A stretch of 64,000 bases of DNA from Zeugodacus cucurbitae (Eukaryota; Arthropoda; Insecta; Diptera; Tephritidae): contig NC_071671.1 in the NCBI RefSeq assembly GCF_028554725.1, forward strand, positions 44,610,501 to 44,674,500, given 5' to 3'. Below, one piece after another: positions 21,960 through 34,700 of this stretch. The number at the start of each line of letters is the position of its first letter. The first letter of the stretch is position 1. A program made the translations under genes and the position numbers. Under the pieces are notes generated by a model. That model was not told the DNA's origin, did not search any database, and saw only the letters and a program-made list of their open reading frames with translations.

Positions 21960-22775
21960 TATTGTAATAGCAAGCGCAATTTTTTTCCGTCCAATTCCCT
22001 CCAGGTATTTTTGCTGTCAAAGATGTACCACGCTCTGGTAGGACAATAGTCGAAATTGTTGAAGAAATCCGATCGTCATGTAAATACTGTTTCTATTAAT
22101 CAGGAGTATCAAGGCTGGATACAATCAGAAGCTCGATGTACGGGTGTCAGATGAGTTAACGGTAAAATCGTTAAGGACCCAATTTCGATTTTCGAAAAAT
22201 CGATACATTTCTGAAGTCACTAGTAGGTGTTAAAAATGGTGCACTAATGGCAATGAAAGTGTGCCCAGCCAAACGGTGGCCAAGACCGGATTGACAAGCA
22301 GGTAAGTTTTTATGTGTTATTAGCAGGGAATCATCTGCTATGTGCTGCTAACCTATGGCCAAACTTTTAATTCACACCTGTACTGTCAACAATTGGATTG
22401 TCTGAAAGAGCACTCACCTGGCAGAGGCCAGCTTGAGCCAATAGAAGAGATCACACACATCGACAGTGACTCACCAGAAGCTCATAAAGCATGTTTTAAA
22501 GGTTCTTATGTATTCACCTTATAATCCGGACTTGGCTATAGGTGATTACTACCTGTTCCTGTCTAAGACGAACATACCTAATGTTGGTGAAAAATGCACC
22601 TAGAGGGAAGCTTTTAAAAATCGATTGTCTCATTTTTGTCAATTACAACAAAGGTTTTAATAAGAGAATTTATTTGAATATGAGAATTATCGCACTGAAC
22701 TAACTATGTTAAATAAAACCTGCAATTTGTTGCAAAAATAATGGATTTCGTTTTACTAGACCCAATATTTACCCA
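21960..22775 (+). pseudogene. Mariner-type transposase relic (multiply frameshifted)
   Basis: Scraps of a mariner transposase appear in order in shifting frames: AVKDVPRSGRTIVEIVEEIR from 22013 (N-terminal linker region), YGQTFNSHLYCQQLDCLKE from 22354 (core), and VLMYSPYNPDLAI from 22502, where the family's PYSPDLAPSD motif carries the third catalytic acidic residue. Downstream words fit the expected C-terminal region. Stops and frameshifts are numerous and the second catalytic Asp region (HDNARPH-like) is not legible. This is an old, dead copy of irritans-like type. Terminal inverted repeats were not located. Confidence 0.75.
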
Positions 22776-22794
22776 ATATTTGATATGGAATATG

Positions 22795-25025
22795 GTAGCT
22801 TGTATATTCACACAGCTCAAATAAAAAACACTCTCAAGCAATCAATGCTTATGAAAGTGGACTTCATTTAATGATAGCAACTTGCGTTTCCTTATTTATA
22901 AGCTCGTTAAATATCGCTGGGCTTTAATAGAAATCAAAGCAGCAAAGCTACTCATTCATAAATTTTTAACTACATATAATCACACACATACACATATGTA
23001 CATATGTGTGCACATACCCGCATATGTAGTAGCGCCCAAAATTTAATAAAAAAATCGACAGCAAACCGCCGAAGCAATAAAATTGTTTTGCAGACAAGAA
23101 GCTCGTAAGCCAAGCGTTGAGCCAAGCGTTATGTGTTATTGAAGATGAAGATGAAGCTGATGTAAAAGCGATAATAATAATGCAATGAAGCAGTGCCACC
23201 ACTGACCCCCTCACTGCACAATAATAATTGGTAGAAATTCCAAGTGGCGTGCAGACATGCATATATGTTTATATAAGCTTAGGCATATGTACCACATATA
23301 CACACAAGTGACCAATATGCCTTTGCACATATGTATATATGTATGTGTTGGGTGTATGCTACACCTGCGCCACACTGCACTCCCAATACCGTGATGCAGT
23401 AACGCCGGTTTTCCCAAACTATTTCCTTAAAAGCGTGAAGTTTTTTCGTCGCTCACATACTACTTTTCATAACGTCTGGTATATTATCATTTGCAGCGTT
23501 ACAGTATTTTTTAACTCTTCTTCTTCTTCTTCTTGTTTCACTTGTTGAATCAGTGAAATTTTTGTACTTTTTTGTTGTTGCATTATTGTTTATTTTCTCG
23601 CTTTTCGGATCGGTTTTGTAATCATTAGGTGAAGAGGCGGCAAATGTGAGTGAAAGTTTTTCACCTGCCGCTGCCACCACCAACCGGTGCACCAATATCG
23701 ACTGGTTAGTTGGCTGCCTGACTGGCTGGCTGTCTGGTTGCTTGGCGTTTCGATGGGATTTTGATTATTTGGTCATTGGGTTGCTGCTGCAACTTGTTGC
23801 CCGCAGCATAAAATCGTAAAATTCAATTGCGAATTGCATAAAAGGCAACAAAGGCGAGGTGAAAAATAAGCATAATGGGTTAAACGTGCAAGTGGCAGGC
23901 AAACAGCGCAGCACCGGATCGAGGCTTGGACATATTTACGCGCACTCACTTTTGTAATATATGGTGGTTTTATGTGCATATATAACTGTGTAAATGTGTA
24001 TAATACTAACTAGAGTGACATCTCATTAATATTTACTACCTTGGCAGTGTATTGCTAGCTCTATTTATTTAATTGCGTATACGCAGTGTGGTACCCTGAG
24101 AACTCAAGATAGTGTAAGCTTTAATTTCACACTGACCAGACTGTAACACAGTATACCAAAAAGAGCTCAAAACTGTTTCTCAATATTTTCCATTATTCCA
24201 CATCTAGAGTGTCTAGTTGTAGTACTAAATAAGAAAATGCCTTTTTAGTTCTAGTTATTGAATCATAATCAATATGGACTATTGAGTTAATTTTCCCACA
24301 AAAAGGACATTTATATTTACAAGTATTTTTATTCTTGTTGTTGTTGTTGCAGCATAAAGAAAGTTGAGGAGTTAAAAGCCCTTTATCCTTATGAATCTTC
24401 TCTTATGCATGCTCGACTGTGTTTTAGGACTAATAGGCATGCCAACCATGGTCTACCATCAATTACTAGAGCTGTCACATATTTCAATATTCACCTTTTT
24501 AAACTTTATCTAGGAGATCAAATTAGATAATTAAATAGTATACTTTGGCATTGGTTTTGGCCCTTACTAATTCAAATTCTTCAAAGCAAATTTTGTTTTC
24601 ATCACGGTGTCGGCAACGTCTTTTAAAGGGGTGATGCGGATCGATATGTATATATTTGTTGCAAAATTTGGGTTCGGAAGTTCGAAATAATCTTAAGTCA
24701 TAGGCATAATTTTACCGTTATGTAATGAAATTGCGATTGAGCGGTTTTTCCCCTATCTACATATTTTTCTTTGCAAATATTGTTTTTTATTGTATTTCAC
24801 TTCAAGTACTGAACTCTACTACCATAATTATTTCATATTTGTTCAGCCATCATTGCTATTGCTTCTAGTTTACACTTTCCCCTTCAGAGATATTATAATA
24901 ACAATTTTTAACCAAAAAAAATATAAATATTTCTACAGATTTTTAAATTGTTAAGCTGAAATAAGTTTTATTTATATTTACTGTAAATATTTTTATTCTA
25001 TGCAAATGATTTTGTTTAGGTTTCT
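22795..25025. other. Non-coding stretch, no gene recognised
   Basis: It contains a short (TTC)n run near 23516-23535 and CTGGCTGG-type repeats near 23715-23745. The part at 22.9-24.0 kb is less AT-rich and may be host unique sequence. The minus-strand frames there are short and without domains. No RNA gene was recognised. Confidence 0.4.
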
Positions 25026-25027
25026 AT

Positions 25028-25352
25028 GTTGCACAGAGTATTATAGTTTGCTTCATATAACGGTTGATTGTGCCACCAAAAAATAAAAGAGTTAGATATG
25101 GGGTTATATATATATAAATGATCAGGATGACGAGACTATAACTTTTCAAGGCCCCAGATATCGAACATGTTGAACTCAGCTCAGTTAATTTTTTTATAGG
25201 CTAAGGCATACTATATATGATGATTTTCGTTTTTCTATTGGACTTTATGCCGAATATATGGGTCAAATTGTGTGTGATTTTAATAAAAATATAGCAATAA
25301 ATTGCGAGAATATAAAATGTTCGGTTGCACCCGAACTTAGCCTTTCCTGTTT
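25028..25352 (+). repeat. Repeat T, short forward copy with internal deletion
   Basis: The left part keeps AGAGTATTATAGTTTG, TATAACGGTTG and GAGTTAGATATGGGGTTATA. It then jumps to the right part, with CGAGAATATAAAATGTTCGG and CACCCGAACTTAGCCTTTCC. About 0.85 kb of the middle is missing compared with the 35.6-kb copy. It abuts a mariner relic on its right. Confidence 0.8.
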
Positions 25353-25632
25353 GGACTTAAGAAACAATTGAGAAGCAATTTAAAAACTATCCAATCCGCA
25401 CCATATACGGCGCTCATCATCGCAACACTCCAAACATTGATTCGATGAGTCATCGTATAGTCCTGACTTGGCACCGAATGACTTTTTTTTATTTTCGAAC
25501 GTAAAAAAATAAACTGAACGCATCTTTTGAAGATACCACAAAGTATCAAAAGTGCATCGACATTTGATTTAAATGCACACTAAAGTGTATTGATCTTAAT
25601 GGAAACTATTTTGGAAAACAATAAATATGATT
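25353..25632 (+). pseudogene. Short mariner transposase C-terminal relic
   Basis: Near 25446 the bases read as YSPDLAPND-like (frameshifted), followed by FFLF- and KNKL-like words. At about 25585-25620 KCIDLNGNYFGKQ matches the extreme C-terminus typical of a different mariner subfamily from the copy at 22 kb. All N-terminal parts are missing. Assignment is from recalled family motifs. Confidence 0.6.
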
Positions 25633-25634
25633 CC

Positions 25635-27748
25635 ATTGGATTTTGTCCTCAACACTATAAAAGGCAACACTAGAATATGAAGATGAAGAATCCGCTGAAG
25701 CAATTTTAAAGTGGTTTTAAGATTATTCAGAAAAATATTATCTTTGAAAAAGTAAGAACCATTTTTATCCATGGATTAAACTAGAATAATGAGGAAAACA
25801 ATTCTCAAAAGTCAATTTTTATTTTAGAACCCTCTTATTGTTAGATGACATTAGGAGATATTCCAAAAATAATATCGTGCCACAGTAGTGCTCTGTCGGT
25901 AGAAATTTGTGAGTTTTTAGAATTATTGATCTATAATAGTATAAGAGAGATGTAATTCCTAGACCTCGGCTTAAGATAAACTAAATAATAAATGTAAGTT
26001 AGAAGATCGATTTAAAAGAAGATTAAAAAAAATATATATAGAAATAATTAAAAAAGTTTCTTGCGGAAATCTTTATAAGCGCTACTTTAATATTCAAAGC
26101 TCCAATTAATTTAATGATATTATATAAAAAACTTAACACTGACTCAATATGGCGCTAACATTTAAAATATTCGAGTGCCAATGACAGTGTTAATTATGTA
26201 TACCTTCATGCTACGTTACATATGTTATATATATACATAAACAGATTTGGAATTGACCAAACAACAAAACTTGAATTGCATTTATTTTATTTAATTCAGC
26301 TGCGGCAGTCACGTATGAGGTTAAGTGATAAATACAGTCGCGTGGTAAATCTAAATAAAGATATGAGTAAAGAGCAACAAACCAAAATTTAGATTAAAAA
26401 ATGAAAATAAAGCAAATACTTACAAAGGTCAACTACACAATTAAATGACGACGGCGCGCACATAATAAACTACTCAATTACAAAAACGAAATCTAAATTT
26501 ACTTAATTAGTACAAAACAAAAGGCTTGAGGGTTAAACCATGCGCCGTAGAGTTGTAAAAATGTTTTTATTTTTTTTTTAATATTTATTTTTAGTTTTTT
26601 TATTTGCAGTTCACAAAAACCAAGCGCCGCCTGCCACTTGCACAGGTGTGAATGCTCAATTAATCGAACGAATACTCGTTTTACACATACATACACATTT
26701 ACATAAATAATTTATGCATTCGCGTATTTTTAACCACTCAACATCTGTCAAATGTATGCCAAATAATTTTTATACGCAATTTACCGTGATGTTTATGCAT
26801 TCAAACGAAGTGCGCGGACAAAAGTGTTGGCAATAAAAATTTTTTAACACAAAAATCATAACAAAAATACCTCATGAAACATACAAATATACATAAATAC
26901 CGAAATACATGTATATAATGTAAGAAAAAATATTATTAAATGATGATTGCCTAAAAAGTGGGCCAACGACCAACCAGTGACCGTCCCACAACACGTTGAG
27001 TGGGAGCCAAACGAGCGCAAAAAGCAGAGAGAAGTGAATGTGTAACTGTATTCGCAAGTATATAGTACAATATATACATATTTACTTGAGTATATATAAC
27101 GCTATAGGCCATGCCACATTCCATACAAAAAAAATGGTAGCACATTATGCATTGCGAATAATTATGTTTGTGTGTGTGTGTGTGCAGGTGGCGACTTAAG
27201 ACAAACCAGTAATATTTCCCACGAAAGTCGAGCAAAACAGAAATAAAATGCATTAATAAATACAACATAAAAATGAAGTAATAAAAGACATACTCGTACA
27301 TACATATTTACATATATAAAACTACAAACATTGCCGGTTCTTGTATTAAATGACCAATGCAATCACCAGATACTAACTAACTAACTTGGATTAATACTAA
27401 AGTGACAGTAGAATATGCAGCTGTGTTAACATACATTTACACACTATATAGTAAATATATTTATGTTTCATATTACTCACTTTTGCCATATATGAACTAA
27501 TCGAAAGAAACTAACTTTTCTTGACAACGCAAAAAAAGCGGCAACGTTTCATTGACACTTGCAAATGATATAATCAAGCGTTTATTACCACTTCTGACCA
27601 AGCGTGATCAATTGACAATATAGAAGCTAATTTATAATTGGTGATTAAAGGACAGAACTGGTGATTTATCATTCGACAGTCGATGAAATTTCCTTTCTTT
27701 CTCTTATAGTTTATTGAACAATATTGTAATGGCGAATATTCACATCAA
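25635..27748. other. Non-coding stretch, no gene recognised
   Basis: Very AT-rich, with a T-run region near 26560-26600 and a (TG)n run near 27168-27184. Frames of 60-116 codons on the minus strand around 26.5-27.3 kb are low-complexity and show no domain. Confidence 0.4.
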
Positions 27749-27749
27749 A

Positions 27750-28445
27750 AACAAATAAGGAAGGGCAAAGTTCGGGAGTAACCGAACTTAATTTGGCAAA
27801 AATATTACACATATTAACCGATTTATAAGGTATAAAGCCAAAAATACTATAATTGGTATGACCCGATTTTAATAATTTTTAGTACAGAGACACACTATTA
27901 AAAGGAAAACATCTCATTTGAATTTTTTTAGAATTCGGTGAACTGTGAAGGAATCAGATGGAATTCAAAATTGAGTTATATGGGAGGTAGGGCTAGATGT
28001 GAACCGATTTCGTTCATTTTCCATCGGTAAATTAGGATGTCGAAAAAGTGTCATGTACCGAAATTCGTTGAAATCGGTCGAGTAATTTCTGAGATGACCT
28101 ATCTATTTGATTCATATGTGCGCGCCAAGCCCATTATCCATTTTTTTTAATCGGAGTGCAGCCTTTTACTGCCACTTCTTCTGTAAAACTTAGTGATTCT
28201 GATGATTTTCATTAGTGAGTTAACGCACTTTTAGTAAATTTCAACATAATCTTTATGTGGGAGGTGGGCGTGGTTATTATCCGATTTCACCTATTTTCAT
28301 GGTGTATGATCGAGTAAGTAAGGGAAATGACTGCAGAAAGTTTGGGTTATGTAGTTTAAGAATTTTGCAAGATATATACAAAAAAGCTATATACAAAAAA
28401 CCTATTTGTGGGCGGGGCACACCCACATCCACTTACTATCATCAC
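27750..28445 (-). repeat. Repeat T, reverse copy, right end lost
   Basis: It starts AACAAATAAGGAAGGGCAAA followed by an inverted GTTCGGG/CCGAAC pair, then TATTAACCGATTTATAAGG, GTGAAGGAATCAGATGGAAT and GTGAACCGATTTCGTTCATT. It proceeds through GGGAGGTGGGCGTGGTTATT and ends near GGGCGGGGCACACCCACATC without the ATACTCTCGCA end. No coding content. Confidence 0.75.
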
Positions 28446-28449
28446 TAGT

Positions 28450-29790
28450 GACACTAGACTTTGAATTACCTTATTATGTACCTTAAAATTCGTTTTGCAA
28501 TGAAAACAATGGTACTATCTATACATGAAATATTACTTCATATTTATTGCTCAATATCACTAGGGAATCTAAATCTAGCTGCTTTTGGAATTTAATTTCT
28601 AATTTCTCATTATAAATAATTTGAGTAATTTGAAGAGATCTATAAACTTTCTGAGCAGTTCAACAACTTTTAACTATTTTTCTTTGATAAAACCTTACTG
28701 ACCATTCTAACTTTGAACTTTTAACTTTTTGACCATTCTAATTTGCGATCACTTAATGTTACGGAGTTAATGTTTTGCAATGATCGCGAACCTTAGGCGA
28801 CAAAACAAAGTGGTGGATGGTCAATAATTTTCGAGTTTTGTTGTCTCTTATATGATCAGCAATATTTCTTTAAAATTCGTATATTATTGAAAACTTATGA
28901 AAACAACCAGAGAGATCACTGTACTCAAGAGTACAATTATTAATACATGCCTCTATATCATTATTAATTCGTATATCGATTGCTTTTAACGACTTGAAAT
29001 TAGAGAGTCATCCACTCAATAAAATATGAGCTGACAACATGGCCAGTGAATAATATATAACAAACACATAAGGACATACATACCTTATATATATGCCAAA
29101 CATGTCAAGAGACGTGAGAAATTTTTAATTGAAATTCATTTAATTTGGTTATGAGTACATTTTTCATTATTTCCATATTCAAATTGGACGTATTGGCGCT
29201 CTTTATTAAGTATGTATGTATGCATGTATTTATGCTTCACTGGGACTCGTTAATATTTTTTTGTTGACTCAAACAGCGCCTGCAGCAACTCTCAATTGCC
29301 ACAATCACAACAAATTAATAGGGCCAAGCGTAGAAATCATTACTTCAAGGCGTTTGCAGTCGCATTTTTCTAAAGTCACCTCAAGCTAACTACGTACATA
29401 TGTATCTATATATGTAAGTATGTATAAGTATATATTTGAACGTTTGTATGTATGTATTGTGCATTTGTAAAAATGCATGATTTTTCCATAAATCAATACA
29501 AAAACAAGTAAAAACGCGTTAAGTAAACAAATTGCACATTACTGTTTTGAGTAATATTTGTTTGTATGTATTTAAGTATGAATTTGTACTTGAGTATTCG
29601 AAAGCAAGTATTTACAGTCACCTATAAAATTGAACATTTCAGTTAGTATTTATGCCATTCACAAAATTGAATTGATCGAAATTATTAGAAAGGTGGCAAC
29701 TGTGTCGTTATATTTTTTGGCTATCTATTTACATATTTGAAAGCAAAATACAAAAAATCAAAATAGCTTCCTTAGCTTTGTTAAAAGGAA
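28450..29790. other. Probable intronic/intergenic stretch, nothing coding
   Basis: AT-rich with ATGT simple-repeat patches at about 29210-29240 and 29395-29460. If the AA15 gene runs leftward from 30.7 kb, this lies in its first coding intron or beyond. Confidence 0.35.
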
Positions 29791-29796
29791 TTTTTA

Positions 29797-29985
29797 TAAT
29801 GTGATATTTATCGATTTACCGATATATTTTGTTTAATTATCGATATACATACAATCGAAAACTGAGGTATAAGATTTTAATTTCAACTATCGTGATTAAA
29901 ATACGATTTTCATAATGTGATATTTATCGATATATTTTTATCGATACTATTATAATCGATAACTGAAGCATAAGATGTAAATTTC
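29797..29985. repeat. 115-bp-period duplication with clustered TATCGATA motifs
   Basis: ATAATGTGATATTTATCGAT occurs at 29797 and again at 29912, each followed by a similar tail (CGAAAACTGAGGTATAAGAT and CGATAACTGAAGCATAAGAT). Perfect TATCGATA sites lie at 29838-29845, 29925-29932 and 29939-29946, with further ATCGAT cores nearby. TATCGATA is the Drosophila DREF/BEAF-type site. Regulatory function here is inference. Confidence 0.6.
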
Positions 29986-30697
29986 CAATCAGTTTTGGGT
30001 TTAGTCGGTGTGCAGCCCTTTTTAGCAAAGTTCACAAGTTCTTTTATTTCTATAAAAGTGTCTATAAAATATTCAATATCAACACAATTAGTATACGTAT
30101 ACAGGGATAATGACCGCTCATTTTTGAAAAAGTGGGAACCGCTTCTACGTATAAATCTCTTGAATATCCAATGCGATATATAGTCTATAAACTTAAATTT
30201 CAGACAGCCTTAGAAATCGATTTTAAAAATTTAAAATTTTGTTGATTTTAATTTGGGCCTTTTTTTAGAATCTTGTTTGAAATTTTATGTTATTTTTGAA
30301 TTACAATTCCATCCACTAATGATTACTTTTAAGACACACTGTACGCACGTACATAAATACCTTTAAAGCTAAATCAATAGACATGTATCGCCAAATAGTT
30401 GAGCGAACGACATGGCCAAAAGTGTAAAACAAACAAATTTCATAAAATGCTACCACAACAACACACAAATAATAATACAAACGCCTGATGTCTGGACGTT
30501 GGCCATTTTGAGACTTTAACGTTGAACGCCGCCTCAAGCAAAAGTACTTTGAATTTCGATTACTTACTTATTATGTGCCTTAACACCCAACAACACGCTC
30601 ACACACACATACACGCATGCAAATAAACTCATATTCATTAATATATGATAAATAATTGTATGTCTGTATGGCGGGCGGTTGGTTAATTGAAACTCAC

Positions 30698-30980
30698 CTT
30701 TTGGCATGCCACACGGTCCCTTCGTACGTGAGTTATCCAAAAAGTCCAAATCATATTTTCGCGCAGGTGGATAGGTGAGCGCCACATGTGCCTCGCCCAG
30801 CTGCAGCAGACAGCAGACGTGCAGACAAATGTACAGCGTGGCGGCGGTAAAAACGATGGTCGGTGTTTGCGCCGCCAACTTGCTGGCTGTTGACCGACCG
30901 AGTACCATGGCTGGTGTGGCCATTACGCCCGCTGACTTATGCCGTTGCCGGCGGCGTTGATTGTTGTGCGCCGCATTCAT
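30698..30980 (-). CDS. First coding exon of an AA15 lytic polysaccharide monooxygenase (partial)
   Basis: The product should be a secreted copper enzyme that oxidatively cuts chitin or cellulose. Reading from ATG at 30980, a basic N-region (NNQRRRQRHK) precedes a hydrophobic core (TIVFTAATLYICLHVCCLLQ) and a predicted cut after GEA. The mature chain then begins His65-Val-Ala-Leu-Thr-Tyr-Pro-Pro-Ala-Arg, so the histidine that forms half of the copper brace is exactly N-terminal. LDFLDNSRTKGPCGMPK follows, a conserved insect AA15 start. The exon ends after 94 codons plus one base at AAAAG|GTGAGT (donor G at 30697). Later exons, with the second His and the axial Tyr/Phe, are not seen and should lie to the left, probably outside the window. 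Met20 or Met25 could be the real start, giving a shorter signal peptide. Confidence 0.8.
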
Positions 30981-31273
30981 TGTTGTTGCTGCTGCTACTG
31001 TCGTTGTTGTTTTTTTGTTTTTATTATTGACTAAATGTTTGTTTGTTAACGTTGGTATTTTCAAAATTTTTTAGATAAATATTTTAATGGTATTTTCCAC
31101 GCGCCGTCTGCCGTTATTTATTTGTATATCTTTTTATTACAAAAACAAGAAAAAAGCTATCTCACTACTTAAGTGTGAGGAAATATTATTTGTGTGCACT
31201 TTTCACACTTTGCACTTTTTTTGAACTGTGTGTGTGTTTCAAGACTGCAGCTTATGACCAGCCATCGGTGAAC
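30981..31273 (-). other. Putative 5' UTR part of the AA15 exon with upstream splice acceptor
   Basis: The frame is open upstream of the ATG only as far as an in-frame stop near 31070, so the coding start lies within it. On the minus strand CCACAATTTCCAG|GTTCACC at about 31274-31275 looks like a 3' splice site, implying an upstream untranslated exon and an intron to the right. The translation-start context is AACAACAATGA, good for flies. RNA evidence would be needed to confirm the boundary. Confidence 0.4.
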
Positions 31274-31497
31274 CTGGAAATTGTGGAATTAGTTTTTGTG
31301 TTTTTATAGAATTTTAATAAATTTATTTAAACAAATAAATTTGATTTTAACAGCTTAAAAATTTACTCTAATTTATTTTTTTATCCTTAATTTGGATTCG
31401 TTTTATTTATTTAATTTTTAAGTGCTTTATTTAAATTGCTTTCTATTTAGTGCTTTATAAATATAAATTATTTAATTATTTAATTTAATTTAATTTA

Positions 31498-31710
31498 TTT
31501 TATTTTATTTCATTTTATTTTATTTTATTTTATTTTATTTTATTTTATTTTATTTTATTTTATTTTATTTTATTTTATTTTATTTTATTTTATTTTATTT
31601 TATTTTATTTTATTTTATTTTATTTTATTTTATTTTATTTATTTTATTTTATTTTATTTTATTTTATTTTATTTTATTTTGTTTTGTTTTATTTTATTGT
31701 ATTTTATTTT
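31498..31710. repeat. (TATTT)n pentanucleotide microsatellite
   Basis: About 210 bases consist of nearly uninterrupted TATTT units, with slight imperfections at the ends (CATTT, GTTTT, TATTG). Related TTTAATT sequence borders it. It lies about 230 bases upstream of the putative acceptor of the AA15 exon, inside the presumed 5' intron or promoter region of that gene. Confidence 0.95.
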
Positions 31711-31714
31711 AATT

Positions 31715-34700
31715 TAATTTATTTATCTATTATATCTCTTCATATTTCAATACAATTTTCTTGTTTTTTCATTTTACTGTTTTAAATAAATTTTGTAAAC
31801 TATTTGGAAAATGTATGTATATCTTTCTTGCCACTCATGTGTTTACTGTTAACTAGTTATGTACACTTTTTGGCGTGTGCTGTCACGTTCACGTGATTAT
31901 TTCATTAATATCATACCAACATACGAAAACAACAACAAAAAACACTATTTAATGCTGCAAATTCACTTTTTGCTTGGCTGTGTAAATATTTTGCTTAGCA
32001 ATTAACACATACTTTTTACCACACACTCACTAAGTAATTGTTAAAAGGCAATCACTTATTTGTATTTTGTTAAAGATATTACATAACTTTTACATATTTT
32101 TAACTTAATGCACTATTTTTTATTTTATTTGTCATTTATTATAATTGTCAATTTTACCTTGTGGTTGTTGTGTTCTTATTGAATGGTACTTGCGTTGATT
32201 GAAATTATATCGTTTTAATCTGTAATGGTAAAAGAAAATAAAAGGAATTCATGGATTAAAATTATAGCAATAATTATAATTACTTTTCGACAAAAATCAA
32301 ACTAGTCGTTATACAGAGTGAAATAAAATAAAATATAATTTCTAACCTATCTTTTGAAATTTTCAGATCCACACTTCGAGATGTTATTCAAGCTCAATTA
32401 TAAACTCATGAAATAATTACAACTTTAAGTTAGATTCCAGTTCTGAAAGCGGATACATATGACAGCAAGGTCAACCTGTAAGATCATCAATTCCAGAATC
32501 AATAGCATCGAATATTTTTAAACTTATCTAAAGATATATTGACAAAAAGATTAGTAGTAAGATCAATATGAAAAAAGTATTTAAAGAATTAATATATATT
32601 ATATTTGTTTATAGAAGACGAAATCTTTAATTTACGAATTAATATTTCTATAACAAAAAATTACTATGAAGGTAAAATTTAGATTTGCTGGCTTTCTAGA
32701 GATTCCAAGCTCAATGACATTCTCAAAATATTTGAAGAAATCGTAAAAAAAAAATTAAAAAATAATACAAAAATGCAGTTATTGATATTAGATTTCATGT
32801 TGAATATTTTCACACAACAATAACAGCAACAAATAATAAAAGAGGTCAAAATCGAAATTACATTTTAAAAGTGTCTGCGCATAGTTAAAAATCAGTAATC
32901 GGATTAGCAACGCCAGGTATTATTGTGCGTCGGTTACACGGACTGATTGATCAAAGCATATACTCGTGTGTGAATGTGTACGCATATGTAAATTCCAGGC
33001 ACCTGTAAATGGGTATACATATACACGTATGCTTATATGAATATTTATGGCAGTAGCTTTTCTATATTTAACCCATTAGATTGGATACACATATTAGGTG
33101 TTTATATACACTACATATATGCGTATATGTACATAGCTTGACCATACTATACACAAGTACTATACGAATCAGTAAGTGCCCCTTTAATTGCATTGAACTT
33201 AATGAGCAAAGTTTATGAACTTCGTTTTGTTACATTAAACACTTTCAAAGCTGTCTAAGTAGCGTGTGAAACTTAGCGGTAAATAAAAGTTTAAAATTTC
33301 GGTAATTTTTTAATGGAAAAACGGTGTAAATATACATTATGCACATTACCTTTATGGGTATTAAGTTTGATTGATTTAGGAATGGAGTAATAGAAAAAGA
33401 GGGAGAGAAGTAAAAAAAAAATGTTTATTTATTTTTTTTATTTTTACACTCTGAAATCATACATATGATAAGTTTTAATAATGTATTTTTAATATATTTT
33501 AATATTAGTCTTCATTATTTCGCTAACAAAACCATTTATTACTGCTTCAAATAACTTTTCTGAAACAATTAGTTGGTGACCCTATCAATGATCTCTTTAC
33601 AAACATAAAAATGTTAAAATTATATATTTTTAAGAGTAAATATTGCGCATTCCAATCGGTTTGTTTTACATAAACAACACTTAAATACTATCGGACATGC
33701 CTGAGTGTTACCAGGTGGATACCCAATCAAAATCGCTTTTGCTGACAATGGGTGTGAGAAAACAATTACTTTGATCGCTGCTACCAACAGATTTAACTGT
33801 CAACAATTGTGTCGTACAAAGTGAGCACAGAAAATAATTGTATCAATAGCCCAAAAATCCCATGACACATGACAACAAAGTATTCCTTTCTACATACAAT
33901 AAATAATTTGTAAAGAAAACCCGCCCGAGATGGTTTGTCTTGTTCTTGTCTCAATTGAAGGCATTCAGCAGCTGCGAGTGGGCGTGCGTAGAAACTCGAA
34001 TGCTGTCATAATCAAGCATAGACACCATTTTGCGCCACTTTTAATGACAGTAAAATATATATTCACGCCGTGAAACTGTCAATGCGGATATGAGAGATTA
34101 ACATACTTTAATGATTTCATTGACTTTGACCAGTGGGCAGGTGCAACGCATGTGGCTTTTATAAGCTTATTCATGAATGATAATATTTTTTTATCCAATA
34201 TAATTCTTTTAAATATGAATCACAGACTGTACACAAAAATACAAAATTTGTCGAAAATTTCAATAATTGACCACCGATTCGATGGATGATAATGTTTACA
34301 AAGTGATTTCTTGACTCAAAATAAACCTGTTATTATAACAGTTTCTTTCCTCTAACAGGCAAGGTGTTTGCGGGCCGAGTGCATATCTGATATGAGAAAT
34401 CTTGCCATGAAATTTATAAACCATGTATTAATAAAAGGCTAGAAGTAAACTACGCGATTTATTTTATTTAATAGAATGGGATTGAATCTTGAACAATTTA
34501 TGTTCGCTTTAAATAAATTGATTGTCTAGATCAAGATGAAAGAGAAAACTTTAGTTCAGAAATATATGTACGTATTGTCATGGAATTTAAGTGAGGGAGT
34601 GGAACCTATAATAATTATTTTTCATACATAAAATTATTACTTTCCCCCTTTATGATATGATGGGCACTATCCGGATCATATATAGCTAAAAATCGTTAGT

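Noticed and set aside
30564..30697. Continuation of the AA15 reading frame past the exon end
   Set aside because: A strong donor (AAAAG|GTGAGT) lies after CGMPK, where family similarity stops; the following residues are low-complexity intron translation.
30981..31064. Extension of the AA15 open frame to a TTG at 31064
   Set aside because: The codon at 31064 is TTG, not ATG, and the first in-frame ATG is at 30980; the upstream part is threonine/asparagine-rich leader sequence. Non-ATG starts are not assumed.
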